A DNA stretch of 64,000 nucleotides, taken from NCBI GenBank assembly GCA_963841405.1, contig CAWJCM010000005.1, positions 124,001 through 188,000 on the forward strand. The letters run 5' to 3'. The DNA comes from DATBLE01 sp963841405. GTDB lineage: Bacteria > Actinomycetota > Thermoleophilia > Gaiellales > Gaiellaceae. The notes under the pieces are model-generated. The model saw nothing but the letters and a program-made list of their open reading frames with translations. It ran no database searches and was not told the DNA's origin. Within the stretch, counting starts at the first letter, position 1. Each line of letters begins with the position of its first letter. A program made the position numbers and the translations under genes. Below are positions 28,620-36,469 of this stretch, piece by piece.

Positions 28620-29255
28620 ATGCTCGACGCGCTCAGGATCGAAGCTTCGACCTGCACGCGGTGCGCACTGAGCCAGAGCCGGACGCAGGTCGTGTTCGGC
28701 AACGGCCACCCGAACGCCGACCTGATGTTCGTCGGCGAGGCGCCGGGCTTCCACGAGGACCAGCAGGGCATCCCGTTCGTCGGCCAGGCGGGGAAGCTGC
28801 TCGACCGGCTGCTCGCCGGGATCGGGCTGACGCGCGCCGACGTCTACGTCGTCAACACTCTCAAGTGCCGGCCGCCCGGGAACCGCGACCCACTGCCCGA
28901 GGAGAAGCACGCCTGCGAGCCGTGGCTGTTCAAGCAGATCGAGCTGATCCGCCCGAAGGTGATCGCCACGCTCGGAAATCATGCGACCAAGCAGCTGACC
29001 GGCAAGGAGACCGGCATCACGCGCGTCCACGGCCAGCCGCAGCAGGTCACGTACGGCTCGATGTCGGTGACGATCTTCCCGATCTTCCACCCGGCCGCGG
29101 CGCTCTACACCCCGGCGATGCTGAAGGTGCTCGACGAGGACTTCGCCCGGATCCCGGCGCTGCTGAAGCGCGAGGTGGAGCCGCTCGAGCCGCTGTCAGG
29201 GTTGCTCGCCGAGGCGGAGCCCGAGCCGGTCGCAGTCCAGCTCGGCCTGTTCTGA
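28620..29255 (+). CDS. Type-4 (4Fe-4S) uracil-DNA glycosylase
   Basis: 211 residues. The FeS cysteines are visible as CTRC near residue 12, LKCRPPGNRDP and ACEPWL. Active-site motifs are GEAPGFHEDQQGIPFVGQAG and FHPAAAL (H-P-x3-L). It removes uracil from DNA to start base-excision repair, including in thermophiles and many actinobacteria that use this enzyme. Its stop overlaps the likely CTG start of tsaE. Confidence 0.93.
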   Translation: MLDALRIEASTCTRCALSQSRTQVVFGNGHPNADLMFVGEAPGFHEDQQGIPFVGQAGKLLDRLLAGIGLTRADVYVVNTLKCRPPGNRDPLPEEKHACEPWLFKQIELIRPKVIATLGNHATKQLTGKETGITRVHGQPQQVTYGSMSVTIFPIFHPAAALYTPAMLKVLDEDFARIPALLKREVEPLEPLSGLLAEAEPEPVAVQLGLF

Positions 29256-29683
29256 GCGAGATCGAGACAGCCTCACCCGCGGAGACCGAAGCGGCGGCCG
29301 CGCAGCTCGCCGCGCACCTCCGGCCGGGCGACGTCGTCGCCGTCTCCGGCGAGCTGGGCTCGGGGAAGACGACGTTCGTCCGCGGAGCGTGCCGCGCGCT
29401 CGGCGTGACACAGCCGGTGACGAGCCCCACCTACACGATTGGCCACCGCTACGAGGGGCGGGTGGCGGTCGCCCATCTCGACCTGTACCGGTTCGAGGGC
29501 GTTTCCGAGGCCGACTGGGGCGCGCTCGAGCCGTACTTCGACGACGCAGTCGTGTTCGTCGAATGGCCCGAGGCCGCCGCCGGCGCCCTGCCCGAGCCGC
29601 GTGTCCGGGTACGGTTACGACACGTGGACGAGAAGCGGCGGCTGATCGTGCTCGAGGAGATGTCTTCTCAGAACCGGTGCTGA
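29252..29683 (+). CDS. tsaE: tRNA t6A synthesis ATPase TsaE, probable CTG start
   Basis: About 143 residues. P-loop GELGSGKTTFVRG, then VTSPTYTIGHRY and HLDLYRF, the TsaE signatures. It acts with TsaB and TsaD in N6-threonylcarbamoyl-adenosine modification of tRNA. Between the stop upstream and the Walker A motif there is no ATG, GTG or TTG consistent with the protein. Earlier in-frame starts lie deep inside the UDG gene. CTG 29252 forms a CTGA overlap with the UDG stop (29253-29255), mirroring the GTGA/ATGA junctions elsewhere, and gives a normal N-terminus (LSEIETASPAETE). Confidence 0.88.
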   Translation: MSEIETASPAETEAAAAQLAAHLRPGDVVAVSGELGSGKTTFVRGACRALGVTQPVTSPTYTIGHRYEGRVAVAHLDLYRFEGVSEADWGALEPYFDDAVVFVEWPEAAAGALPEPRVRVRLRHVDEKRRLIVLEEMSSQNRC

Positions 29684-30273
29684 CTCTGGCGTTTGACACG
29701 GCGACCGGCACGGCGACGACCGCGGTCGTCCGGGACGGCGACGTACTGGGCGAGCGGATCGGGCGGGCGTCGGAGGTGCTCGCGGAGGCCGATGAACTGC
29801 TCCGCGTGGCCGGCCTGACCCCGGGCGATCTCGACCGGGTCGCCGTCGGGGTCGGTCCCGGCAGCTTCACCGGCGTGCGGATCGGACTCGCGGCCGCCCG
29901 AGGGCTCGCGCTGGCGCTCGACCTGCCCGTGGCCGGGGTCTCCACGCTCGACGCGCTCGCTGCCGGGTCGCCCGGCGCGATTCCCGTGGTCGATGCGAAG
30001 CGTGGCGAGATCTTCACCGTCGTTTCGGGCCGCGTCCGGTGCCTGACCCCGGACACGCTCGAGGTGGACCGGGGCCGGACGTACGTGGGGGATGGAGCCG
30101 TGCGTTACCGGGGCACGATCGAGGACGCGGGCGGCATTGTCCCGCCCGACGACAGCGAGCTCCAGATTCCCCGCGCCCGCTTCCACGCGCTGCTGGCGGG
30201 GGAGGGCGGCCAGGCAGAGCTCGTCGAGCCCGTGTACGGGAGGGCCCCCGATGCGGAGAAGGCACCGGCGTGA
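29677..30273 (+). CDS. tsaB: tRNA t6A synthesis protein TsaB
   Basis: 198 residues, an ASKHA-fold partner of TsaD. LTLAFDTATGTATTAV at the start, GVGPGSFTGVRIGLAAARGLA, and VSTLDALAAG are diagnostic. GTG 29677 overlaps the last 7 bp of tsaE. Its TGA overlaps the rimI GTG (GTGA, 30270-30273). It is somewhat short at the C-terminus compared with E. coli TsaB (231). Confidence 0.93.
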   Translation: MLTLAFDTATGTATTAVVRDGDVLGERIGRASEVLAEADELLRVAGLTPGDLDRVAVGVGPGSFTGVRIGLAAARGLALALDLPVAGVSTLDALAAGSPGAIPVVDAKRGEIFTVVSGRVRCLTPDTLEVDRGRTYVGDGAVRYRGTIEDAGGIVPPDDSELQIPRARFHALLAGEGGQAELVEPVYGRAPDAEKAPA

Positions 30274-30731
30274 TCGAGATCCGCCCGCTGCAGCTGCGCG
30301 ACCTGACCGCGATCGAGGAGATCGAGCGCAGCGCCTACCCGACGCCGTGGTCGCGCTCGATGTTCGCGGGCGAGCTCTCGAAGCCGTCGTCGATCTGCCT
30401 CGGTGCATTCGAGGAGCTGAGCCTGCTCGGCTACCTGATCACGTCCCGGTACGTCGACGCATGGCACGTGATGAACGTCGCGGTCGCCCCGGACCGCCAC
30501 CGGATGGGAATCGCCTCCGCGCTGCTCGGCCGCCTGTTCGAGCTGACTGCGTCCGACGACCGCCGCGGCTACACACTGGAGGTGCGGGTGTCGAACGCGG
30601 CGGCGATCGCGCTCTACGAGCGTCTGGGCTTCGAGTCGCGCGGCGTTCGCCGCGGCTACTACACGGACAACCGCGAGGACGCGCTGATCATGTGGAAGGA
30701 CCCTGCGGTTCGCGACTCGGTCGCCCGGTGA
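30270..30731 (+). CDS. rimI: Ribosomal protein bS18-alanine N-acetyltransferase
   Basis: 153-residue GNAT protein: IRPLQLRDLTAIEEIERSAY and PTPWSRSMF (typical of RimI), HVMNVAVAPDRHRMGIASAL (acetyl-CoA loop), EVRVSNAAAIALYERLGF. The tsaB-rimI-tsaD order is the standard actinobacterial arrangement. Both junctions are GTGA overlaps. Target specificity is assigned by synteny and motif. Confidence 0.92.
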   Translation: MIEIRPLQLRDLTAIEEIERSAYPTPWSRSMFAGELSKPSSICLGAFEELSLLGYLITSRYVDAWHVMNVAVAPDRHRMGIASALLGRLFELTASDDRRGYTLEVRVSNAAAIALYERLGFESRGVRRGYYTDNREDALIMWKDPAVRDSVAR

Positions 30732-31684
30732 TACTGGGGATCGAGACTTCGTGCGACGAGACCGCCGCCGCGGTCGTCACGACGGACGGCGAGATCAAGT
30801 CCAACGTGGTCGCCTCACAGGCCGCGCTGCACGCCCGGTTCGGAGGCGTGGTGCCCGAGGTCGCCTCTCGGCGGCACCTCGAGCTCGTCTCGCCCGTGGT
30901 GCGCGAGGCGCTCGGGCGCGCGGGGGTCAGGCTCGGGCAGGTCGACCGCATCGGAGTCACGCGTGGCCCGGGGCTGATCGGGGCGCTGCTCGTCGGGCTC
31001 GCCGCCGCCAAGGGGCTTGCCTGGGGCGGCGGCATTCCGCTCGTCCCGGTCGACCACCTGCAAGGGCATGTGGCCTCGCTGTACCTCCGGCCCGATCCGG
31101 TCGACCCTCCGTTCCTGTGCCTGCTCGCGAGCGGAGGGCATACATTGCTGCTGGATGTCGAGAACCACGAGGGCTTTCGCGTGCTCGGAACGACGCTCGA
31201 CGACGCCGCGGGTGAGGCCTTCGACAAGGGGGCCCGGCTCCTCGGCCTGGGCTACCCGGGCGGCGCGGAGATCGACCGACTCGCCGGCGACGGCGACCCC
31301 GAGGCGTACGACTTTCCCGTGGCGCGTGTTCCCGGCCTCGACTTCTCGTTCTCGGGACTGAAGACAGCGCTGCTCTACGCCGTTCGCAAGCTGGCTCCGG
31401 ACGAGCTGGAGGCGCGCCGTGCCGACCTCGCCGCCGCGTACCAGCGTGCGATCGTGCGGGCGCTCGCCGGCCGGACGCTCCAGGCGGCCGAACGCCTGGG
31501 TGCCGACCGGGTTGCGATCGTCGGCGGCGTGGCGGCGAACTCCGAGCTCAGGGCGGCGCTCCCCGAAGCTGCCGCAGCGCCTCTCGAGCTCTGCACCGAC
31601 AATGCCGCGATGATCGCCTCCGCCGCCCGCTTTGGCGAGCCCGCCGCCGACCCGCTGCGACTGGACGCCTATGCGGTGGCGTAG
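30728..31684 (+). CDS. tsaD: tRNA N6-adenosine threonylcarbamoyltransferase
   Basis: 318 residues. LGIETSCDETAAAVV start, metal-binding VDHLQGHVAS (H-L-x-G-H), ASGGHTLL, LDDAAGEAFDK, GLKTALLY, VGGVAANSELR and CTDNAAMIA. It completes t6A formation at A37 of ANN-decoding tRNAs, together with TsaB and TsaE encoded just upstream. Starts at GTG 30728 over the rimI stop. Its 3' end overlaps the subtilase start by 14 bp. Confidence 0.96.
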   Translation: MILGIETSCDETAAAVVTTDGEIKSNVVASQAALHARFGGVVPEVASRRHLELVSPVVREALGRAGVRLGQVDRIGVTRGPGLIGALLVGLAAAKGLAWGGGIPLVPVDHLQGHVASLYLRPDPVDPPFLCLLASGGHTLLLDVENHEGFRVLGTTLDDAAGEAFDKGARLLGLGYPGGAEIDRLAGDGDPEAYDFPVARVPGLDFSFSGLKTALLYAVRKLAPDELEARRADLAAAYQRAIVRALAGRTLQAAERLGADRVAIVGGVAANSELRAALPEAAAAPLELCTDNAAMIASAARFGEPAADPLRLDAYAVA

Positions 31685-34181
31685 CGCCCTCGGCATCGCC
31701 GTGCTCGCGGCGATCGTCGCGACCGCAGTGCTGGTCGTCCCGGAGGGCGGCGGCGGGGCACCGGGCGCAACGCCGACCCGCCTCGCGTCGGCCGCCGCCT
31801 GGAACGGTCTCGTCGGCGGGGCGCGGGCCGAGGTGGGGACCGGCCAGCGCGTCCTCGTCGTCCTGAGCGCATTCTCGCTCGCCGACCGTGTGCAGCGCGC
31901 GGGTGGCCTCGCCACCGACGCCGAGGAGCGGCGCTGGACGGCGGGTGCCTCCGCCGCGCAGCAGCAGTTCATCTCCGACCTCGGGCGTGCCGGCGTCGCG
32001 ATCAGGCCCGAGTTCCGCTTCACCCGCACCCTGAACGGCTTCTCGGCCGTCCTCGATCCGCGCGCGATCGCGCTGATCGAACGCACGCCGGGAGTCAAGG
32101 GCGTCTATCCGGTGCGGGTGGCGTTTCCTGCCACGCTCTCGCCCCGGGCGCTCCGGCAGGCGGCAGCCTCTGCCGCGCGACCAGGCGTCCGCCTCGCCGG
32201 CATCGGCGGCCGGGGCGTGCTGATCGCGCTGCTCGACACCGGCGTCGACGCCGCGACGCCCTACCTCCACGGACATGTGCTCCCCGGGCTCGACATCGTC
32301 GGCACCGGGCCGAGCGCGCAGGCGCAGGCGAAGCCCACCGACCCGTCCGCGCTCGAGGAGCACGGCACGGAGATGGCCGGCCTGCTCGTCGGTGCCGGGG
32401 GGCCTGCCGGCGTCACCGGGGTCGCGCCTGCCGCCACCGTCTTGCCGTTCCGGGTGGCCGGGTGGCAGCCCGACGCGCGAGGCGGCTACACGGTCTATGC
32501 GCGCACCGACCAGTTGCTCGCCGGGCTCGAGCGGGCCGTCGACCCGGACGGCAACGGCGACGCGCACGACGCAGCCCGGGTCGCGCTCGTCCCGCTCGTG
32601 GAGCCCTTCGCCGCCTTCACGGACGGGCCACTCGCGCGCGCCGTCGACGGCGCGCAGCGATTGGACACCCTCGTCGTCGCCGCGGCCGGGAACGACGGCC
32701 CGGCCGGCCCCGCCTTCGGCAGCGTGGGCGGCCCCGCCGGAGCCGCGGACGCCCTCGCCGTCGGCGCGGCGGACGCCGGCCGCAACCTCACCGAGGTGAG
32801 AGTGGTCGTCCGCGCAGGGTTGCGCACGCTGTTCGACCGTCTCGTTCCGCTCGTCGGCGGCGCACCGCCGGCGCAGACGCTCATCCTCTCACCGTCCACT
32901 CCGGCCAAGGCCGCCTTCTTCCGGCACGGGCTCTCGCAGGTGGCCGGACTGGCAGCGGTCGCTGCTGCCGGCGCAGACCCGGCAGTCACCGCCCGCCTGG
33001 CAGCCGACGCCGGTGCAGGGGCCGTGATCCTCCACGGCCGGCCCGTCGCGCCGGGCGCGATCGCGCTCGACCGCCGGATCGGAATCCCGGTGATCGTGCT
33101 CCCGGAGGGAATCACGACCGCGCTGCGGACCGAGCCGAGAGCGACGGTCGTGATCGCGGCGCCGCGTGCGAGCGACGACGCGCGGGCGGCTCCGGCGCCC
33201 TTCTCGTCGTGGGGGCTCGCGTTCGACGGCGGGATCAAGCCAGATCTGCTCGCCCCGGGGGTCGGGCTGGCGACCGCCGACCCGGGCGCGACTCCCGACG
33301 GCGGATCGGTGTTCGGCACGGTCAGCGGTTCGAGCGCGGCGGCGGCGGTGGTCGCCGGCGCCGCGGCACTGCTGGCGGAGGTAAGGCCCGATGCGGGTGC
33401 CGCGACGCTGCGAGCGCTGCTCGTCGGCGGGGCCAGACCGCTCGACGGCGCATCGCCGGTCGCCCAGGGCGCGGGGATGCTCGACGTCGGCCGCTCGGCC
33501 GCGGCGGAGCTGGTCGCCGACCCGCCGCTCCTCACCTTCGGTCGCGGGACGGTCGAGGGCTGGCGCGGGAACGAGGTGCTGCGGCTCCGCAACGTCTCCG
33601 GCCGGCGACTCACGGTCTACATCGCAGCCGGGCGTCCGACGGATACGGGCGTCCGCCTCGGCATCGAGCCGCGCCGGACGGAGATCGAGCCGGGCGCGGT
33701 CGCCAGGATCGCCCTCCACATCCCGCCGATCACGATCGCCCAGGGCGAGGCGGCGCTCGGGTCGCTCACGGTCACGCCCGTGACGGGGGCGGCGATCCAG
33801 GTCCCGTGGGCCGTCGTCCTCCGGCCGGCCCGCGCCCTGCTCGGCCCGCTGACCCTGTCGCGCGCGTCGTTCAAGCCGTCCGAGTCCAAGCCGTCCGTCG
33901 TCGTCATGCGCGTCGGCCGCGTGCTGCGCATGGCCGACGGCAACACGGTCGTCCCGGTGCTCAGGCTGGACGTCGAGCTCTGGACCGACAAGGGCAAGCG
34001 CCTCGGCCTGCTCACGCGTCTACGCGACCTGCTGCCCGGCCGGTACGCGATCGGCGTCACGGGCCATGCCCCGGGAGGAAAGGTTCTCGCGCCGGGCGCC
34101 TACCGCCTGCGTGTGTTCGCGTGGCCGACCGCGGGCGGCCGCCCGACGGTGCGATCCGTTCCGTTCCGGATACGGAAGTGA
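31671..34181 (+). CDS. Exported subtilisin-like serine protease (S8)
   Basis: 836 residues. N-terminal signal/anchor (RWRSALGIAVLAAIVATAVL), an inhibitor-I9-like propeptide (FTRTLNGFSAVLDPRAI), catalytic Asp in LLDTGVD (~188), His in EEHGTEMAG (~231), oxyanion Asn in AAAGNDGPAG (~340) and Ser in SGSSAAAAVVAGAAALL (~554). The Ser motif deviates from GTSMATP but keeps Ser. A protease-associated insert lies between Asn and Ser. The C-terminal ~220 residues are beta-rich Fn3-like domains. Probably secreted. Overlap with tsaD suggests readthrough transcription rather than functional linkage. Confidence 0.88.
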   Translation: MRWRSALGIAVLAAIVATAVLVVPEGGGGAPGATPTRLASAAAWNGLVGGARAEVGTGQRVLVVLSAFSLADRVQRAGGLATDAEERRWTAGASAAQQQFISDLGRAGVAIRPEFRFTRTLNGFSAVLDPRAIALIERTPGVKGVYPVRVAFPATLSPRALRQAAASAARPGVRLAGIGGRGVLIALLDTGVDAATPYLHGHVLPGLDIVGTGPSAQAQAKPTDPSALEEHGTEMAGLLVGAGGPAGVTGVAPAATVLPFRVAGWQPDARGGYTVYARTDQLLAGLERAVDPDGNGDAHDAARVALVPLVEPFAAFTDGPLARAVDGAQRLDTLVVAAAGNDGPAGPAFGSVGGPAGAADALAVGAADAGRNLTEVRVVVRAGLRTLFDRLVPLVGGAPPAQTLILSPSTPAKAAFFRHGLSQVAGLAAVAAAGADPAVTARLAADAGAGAVILHGRPVAPGAIALDRRIGIPVIVLPEGITTALRTEPRATVVIAAPRASDDARAAPAPFSSWGLAFDGGIKPDLLAPGVGLATADPGATPDGGSVFGTVSGSSAAAAVVAGAAALLAEVRPDAGAATLRALLVGGARPLDGASPVAQGAGMLDVGRSAAAELVADPPLLTFGRGTVEGWRGNEVLRLRNVSGRRLTVYIAAGRPTDTGVRLGIEPRRTEIEPGAVARIALHIPPITIAQGEAALGSLTVTPVTGAAIQVPWAVVLRPARALLGPLTLSRASFKPSESKPSVVVMRVGRVLRMADGNTVVPVLRLDVELWTDKGKRLGLLTRLRDLLPGRYAIGVTGHAPGGKVLAPGAYRLRVFAWPTAGGRPTVRSVPFRIRK

Positions 34182-34230
34182 GGGTCGTACACTCCCGCCG
34201 ACACCGGCGTGATCGCCAACGAAGGAGCGT

Positions 34231-35511
34231 GTGAACGTGACCTCAGTCCAGGAATCCGTCTCGCATCTCCGCGAGAACCCCTACGAGATCGCACAGGACC
34301 AGCTCCGCAACGTCGCGAGAGCCTTCAGCATCGACGACAACCTCGTCAATGTCCTCTCCAAGTGCAAGAAGGCCGTCGTCGTCTCGATCCCGGTGACGAT
34401 GGACGACGGCCGCGTCGAGGTGTTCGAGGGGTATCGCGTCACCCACAACGTCGCCCGTGGCCCGTCGAAGGGCGGCATCCGCTACCACCCCGACGTCACG
34501 CTCGACGAGGTGCGGGCGCTCTCGATCTGGATGACCTGGAAGTGCTCGCTGATGGGCATCCCCTTCGGCGGCGCCAAGGGCGGCGTGATCTGCGATCCGA
34601 AGAAGCTCTCCGTGCGCGAGCTCGAGGGCATGACCCGCAGGTACACGTCCGAGATCATCAACGAGATCGGCCCGGAGAAGGACATCCCCGCCCCGGACGT
34701 CGGCACCAGCCCGCGCGAGATGGCGTGGATCTTCGACACGTACTCGATGAACAAGGGCCACTCCGTGCTGGGGGTGGTGACCGGCAAGCCGCTGACCGTC
34801 GGCGGGTCGCTCGGCCGGCTCGAGGCGACCGCCCGCGGCGGCGTGTTCTGCACCCTCGCTGCCCTCGACCGCCTCGGGATGGAGCTCGAGGGCAAGACGA
34901 TCGCGGTTCAGGGCTTCGGCAACGTCGGCAGCTACTACGCCCTGCTCATGCAGGAGTCGGGCGCGAAGGTGATCGCGATCTCCGACTCGAGCGGCGGCGT
35001 CCACAACGCGAACGGGATCGACGTCGCAGCGGCGATCGCGCACAAGCAGGAGCGTGGGACGTTGCAGGGCCTCGGCGGAGTCGAGGCAATCTCGAACGAC
35101 GAGCTCCTCCAGCTCGACTGCGACATCCTCGCGCCCTGCGGACTCGAGCAGGTGCTCACGGAGGAGAATGCACGACTTGTCCAAGCCAAGGTGGTCTGTG
35201 AGGGCGCGAACGGGCCGACCACGCCGGCCGCAGACGAGATCCTCGAGGAGAAGGGCGTGCTCGTCCTGCCCGACGTGCTAGCCAACGCCGGCGGCGTCGT
35301 CGTCTCCTACTTCGAGTGGGTGCAGGGCCTCCAGGAGTACTTCTGGAAGGAGGACGAGGTCAACGCCAAGCTCAAGGAGATCGTGGACAAGGCGTTCGAC
35401 GAGACCTGGCACGTCCACGAGTCACGGGACGTCAGCATGCGCCTGGCCGCCTACGGGCTCGCCGTCCAGCGCGTCGCCGAGGCGACCACCACGCGAGGGC
35501 TGTATCCGTAG
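34231..35511 (+). CDS. gdhA: Glutamate dehydrogenase (GDH2/GdhA-type)
   Basis: 426 residues, hexameric-type length. GYRVTHNVARGPSKGGIRYHP, the catalytic Lys region GGAKGGV, DIPAPDVGTS, and the Rossmann motif AVQGFGNVGSYYA are intact. Reversible oxidative deamination of glutamate to 2-oxoglutarate. The coenzyme is not decided here. GTG 34231 with SD-like GAAGGAG 5-6 bp upstream; TACACT (34188-34193) may be its -10. A glutaredoxin-like gene overlaps its stop. Confidence 0.95.
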   Translation: MNVTSVQESVSHLRENPYEIAQDQLRNVARAFSIDDNLVNVLSKCKKAVVVSIPVTMDDGRVEVFEGYRVTHNVARGPSKGGIRYHPDVTLDEVRALSIWMTWKCSLMGIPFGGAKGGVICDPKKLSVRELEGMTRRYTSEIINEIGPEKDIPAPDVGTSPREMAWIFDTYSMNKGHSVLGVVTGKPLTVGGSLGRLEATARGGVFCTLAALDRLGMELEGKTIAVQGFGNVGSYYALLMQESGAKVIAISDSSGGVHNANGIDVAAAIAHKQERGTLQGLGGVEAISNDELLQLDCDILAPCGLEQVLTEENARLVQAKVVCEGANGPTTPAADEILEEKGVLVLPDVLANAGGVVVSYFEWVQGLQEYFWKEDEVNAKLKEIVDKAFDETWHVHESRDVSMRLAAYGLAVQRVAEATTTRGLYP

Positions 35512-35752
35512 CGTCACCGTCTATCACGCCGAGGGCTGCCACCTCTGCGAGCGGGCGCGCGGCAGCCTCGCCGCGCTGAGGCAGGAGCACGAATTCGAGC
35601 TGTGCGAGGTCGACATCGGCGGCGACGCCGAGCTCGAGGCCCGCTATCGCGAGTGGCTGCCGGTGGTCGAGATCGACGGCGAGCGGGCCTTCGTGTACCA
35701 CGTGGACGAGGCTGCGTTCCTTCGCAAGCTGGGCGCACAAACTCAGGGCTGA
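35504..35752 (+). CDS. Glutaredoxin-like (DUF836) protein, non-canonical start
   Basis: About 80 residues with the thioredoxin-fold pattern VTVYHAEGCHLCERARG (redox C-x2-C), then FELCEVDIGGD, LPVVEIDGERAF (cis-Pro after L) and VDEAAFLRKL. A DUF836/glutaredoxin-like reductase. No ATG, GTG or TTG precedes the conserved sequence in this frame. ATC 35504 (SD-like GAGGG ~5 bp before) or GTC 35513 would be needed, so the start is tentative. It overlaps or abuts the gdh stop and precedes rex, suggesting a redox-linked pair. Confidence 0.75.
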   Translation: MRSVTVYHAEGCHLCERARGSLAALRQEHEFELCEVDIGGDAELEARYREWLPVVEIDGERAFVYHVDEAAFLRKLGAQTQG

Positions 35753-35828
35753 CAGACCACCGGCGCAGCCTGGCAAGCGGGGTGGCACAATGCTGTCCGT
35801 GTTACAAACAGCGACGCAAGGAGTGGGT

Positions 35829-36449
35829 GTGACGGAGCGGTTGACGGTCGGGGTCGCCGCGCGACTGAGCCGGTACCTCCAGGTTCTGACCCAGGCCAAG
35901 AAGATGGGGAAGGAGCGCATCTCCTCGCAGGAGATCTCCGACTACACGAACATCAACGCGACTCAGATCAGGCGCGACCTGTCCGCGTTCGGCAAGTTCG
36001 GCAAGCGGGGAGTGGGCTATAACATCGACAGCCTGCTCGGCGAGATCCGCAAGATCCTGCGGACGCAGGGGCAGCACAACATCGCGCTCGTCGGCGCCGG
36101 CCGCCTCGGCCAGGCGATCGCGAGCTCTCCGATCTTCGCCGAGCACGGGATCAACATCGCCGCCGTCTTCGACCGCGATCCCGAGATCGTCGGCAACCGC
36201 GCCGGCCACGTCGAGGTGCAGCCGTACGCCCAGCTGAAGGGCGCCGTCCACGACAAGAACATCATCGTCGGCGTTCTCGCCGTGCCGGCCGCCGCCGCGC
36301 AGGACGTCGCCGACGACCTCGTCGACGCCGGCGTGAAGATCATCTTCAACTACAGCGAGGGCCTGCTGGACGTCCCGGCCGACGTGCAGGTGCACACGTC
36401 GAACCCGGCCGTCGAGCTCCTCCACGCCTTGTACTTCCACCTGGCGTAG
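35829..36449 (+). CDS. rex: Redox-sensing transcriptional repressor Rex
   Basis: 206 residues. N-terminal winged helix (RLSRYLQVLTQAKK, then ISSQEISDYTNINATQIRRDLS with FGKFGKRGVGYN) and a C-terminal NAD(H)-binding domain (NIALVGAGRLGQAIA). It senses NADH/NAD+ and represses respiratory and fermentative genes. GTG 35829 has a good SD (AAGGAG, 35818-35823). An upstream in-frame ATG (35790) would lack this. TGTT-ACA-AACA at ~35800 is a weak possible self-operator and does not match the usual TTGTGAA-type site. Confidence 0.94.
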   Translation: MTERLTVGVAARLSRYLQVLTQAKKMGKERISSQEISDYTNINATQIRRDLSAFGKFGKRGVGYNIDSLLGEIRKILRTQGQHNIALVGAGRLGQAIASSPIFAEHGINIAAVFDRDPEIVGNRAGHVEVQPYAQLKGAVHDKNIIVGVLAVPAAAAQDVADDLVDAGVKIIFNYSEGLLDVPADVQVHTSNPAVELLHALYFHLA

Positions 36450-36469
36450 GACCCGACCGCGCCACGACC

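Noticed and set aside
35793..35812. TGTT-ACA-AACA upstream of rex as a Rex operator, or half of the GTAACAC palindrome
   Set aside because: It matches neither the Rex consensus (TTGTGAA-type) nor the left arm of the palindrome. Kept only as a weak remark.
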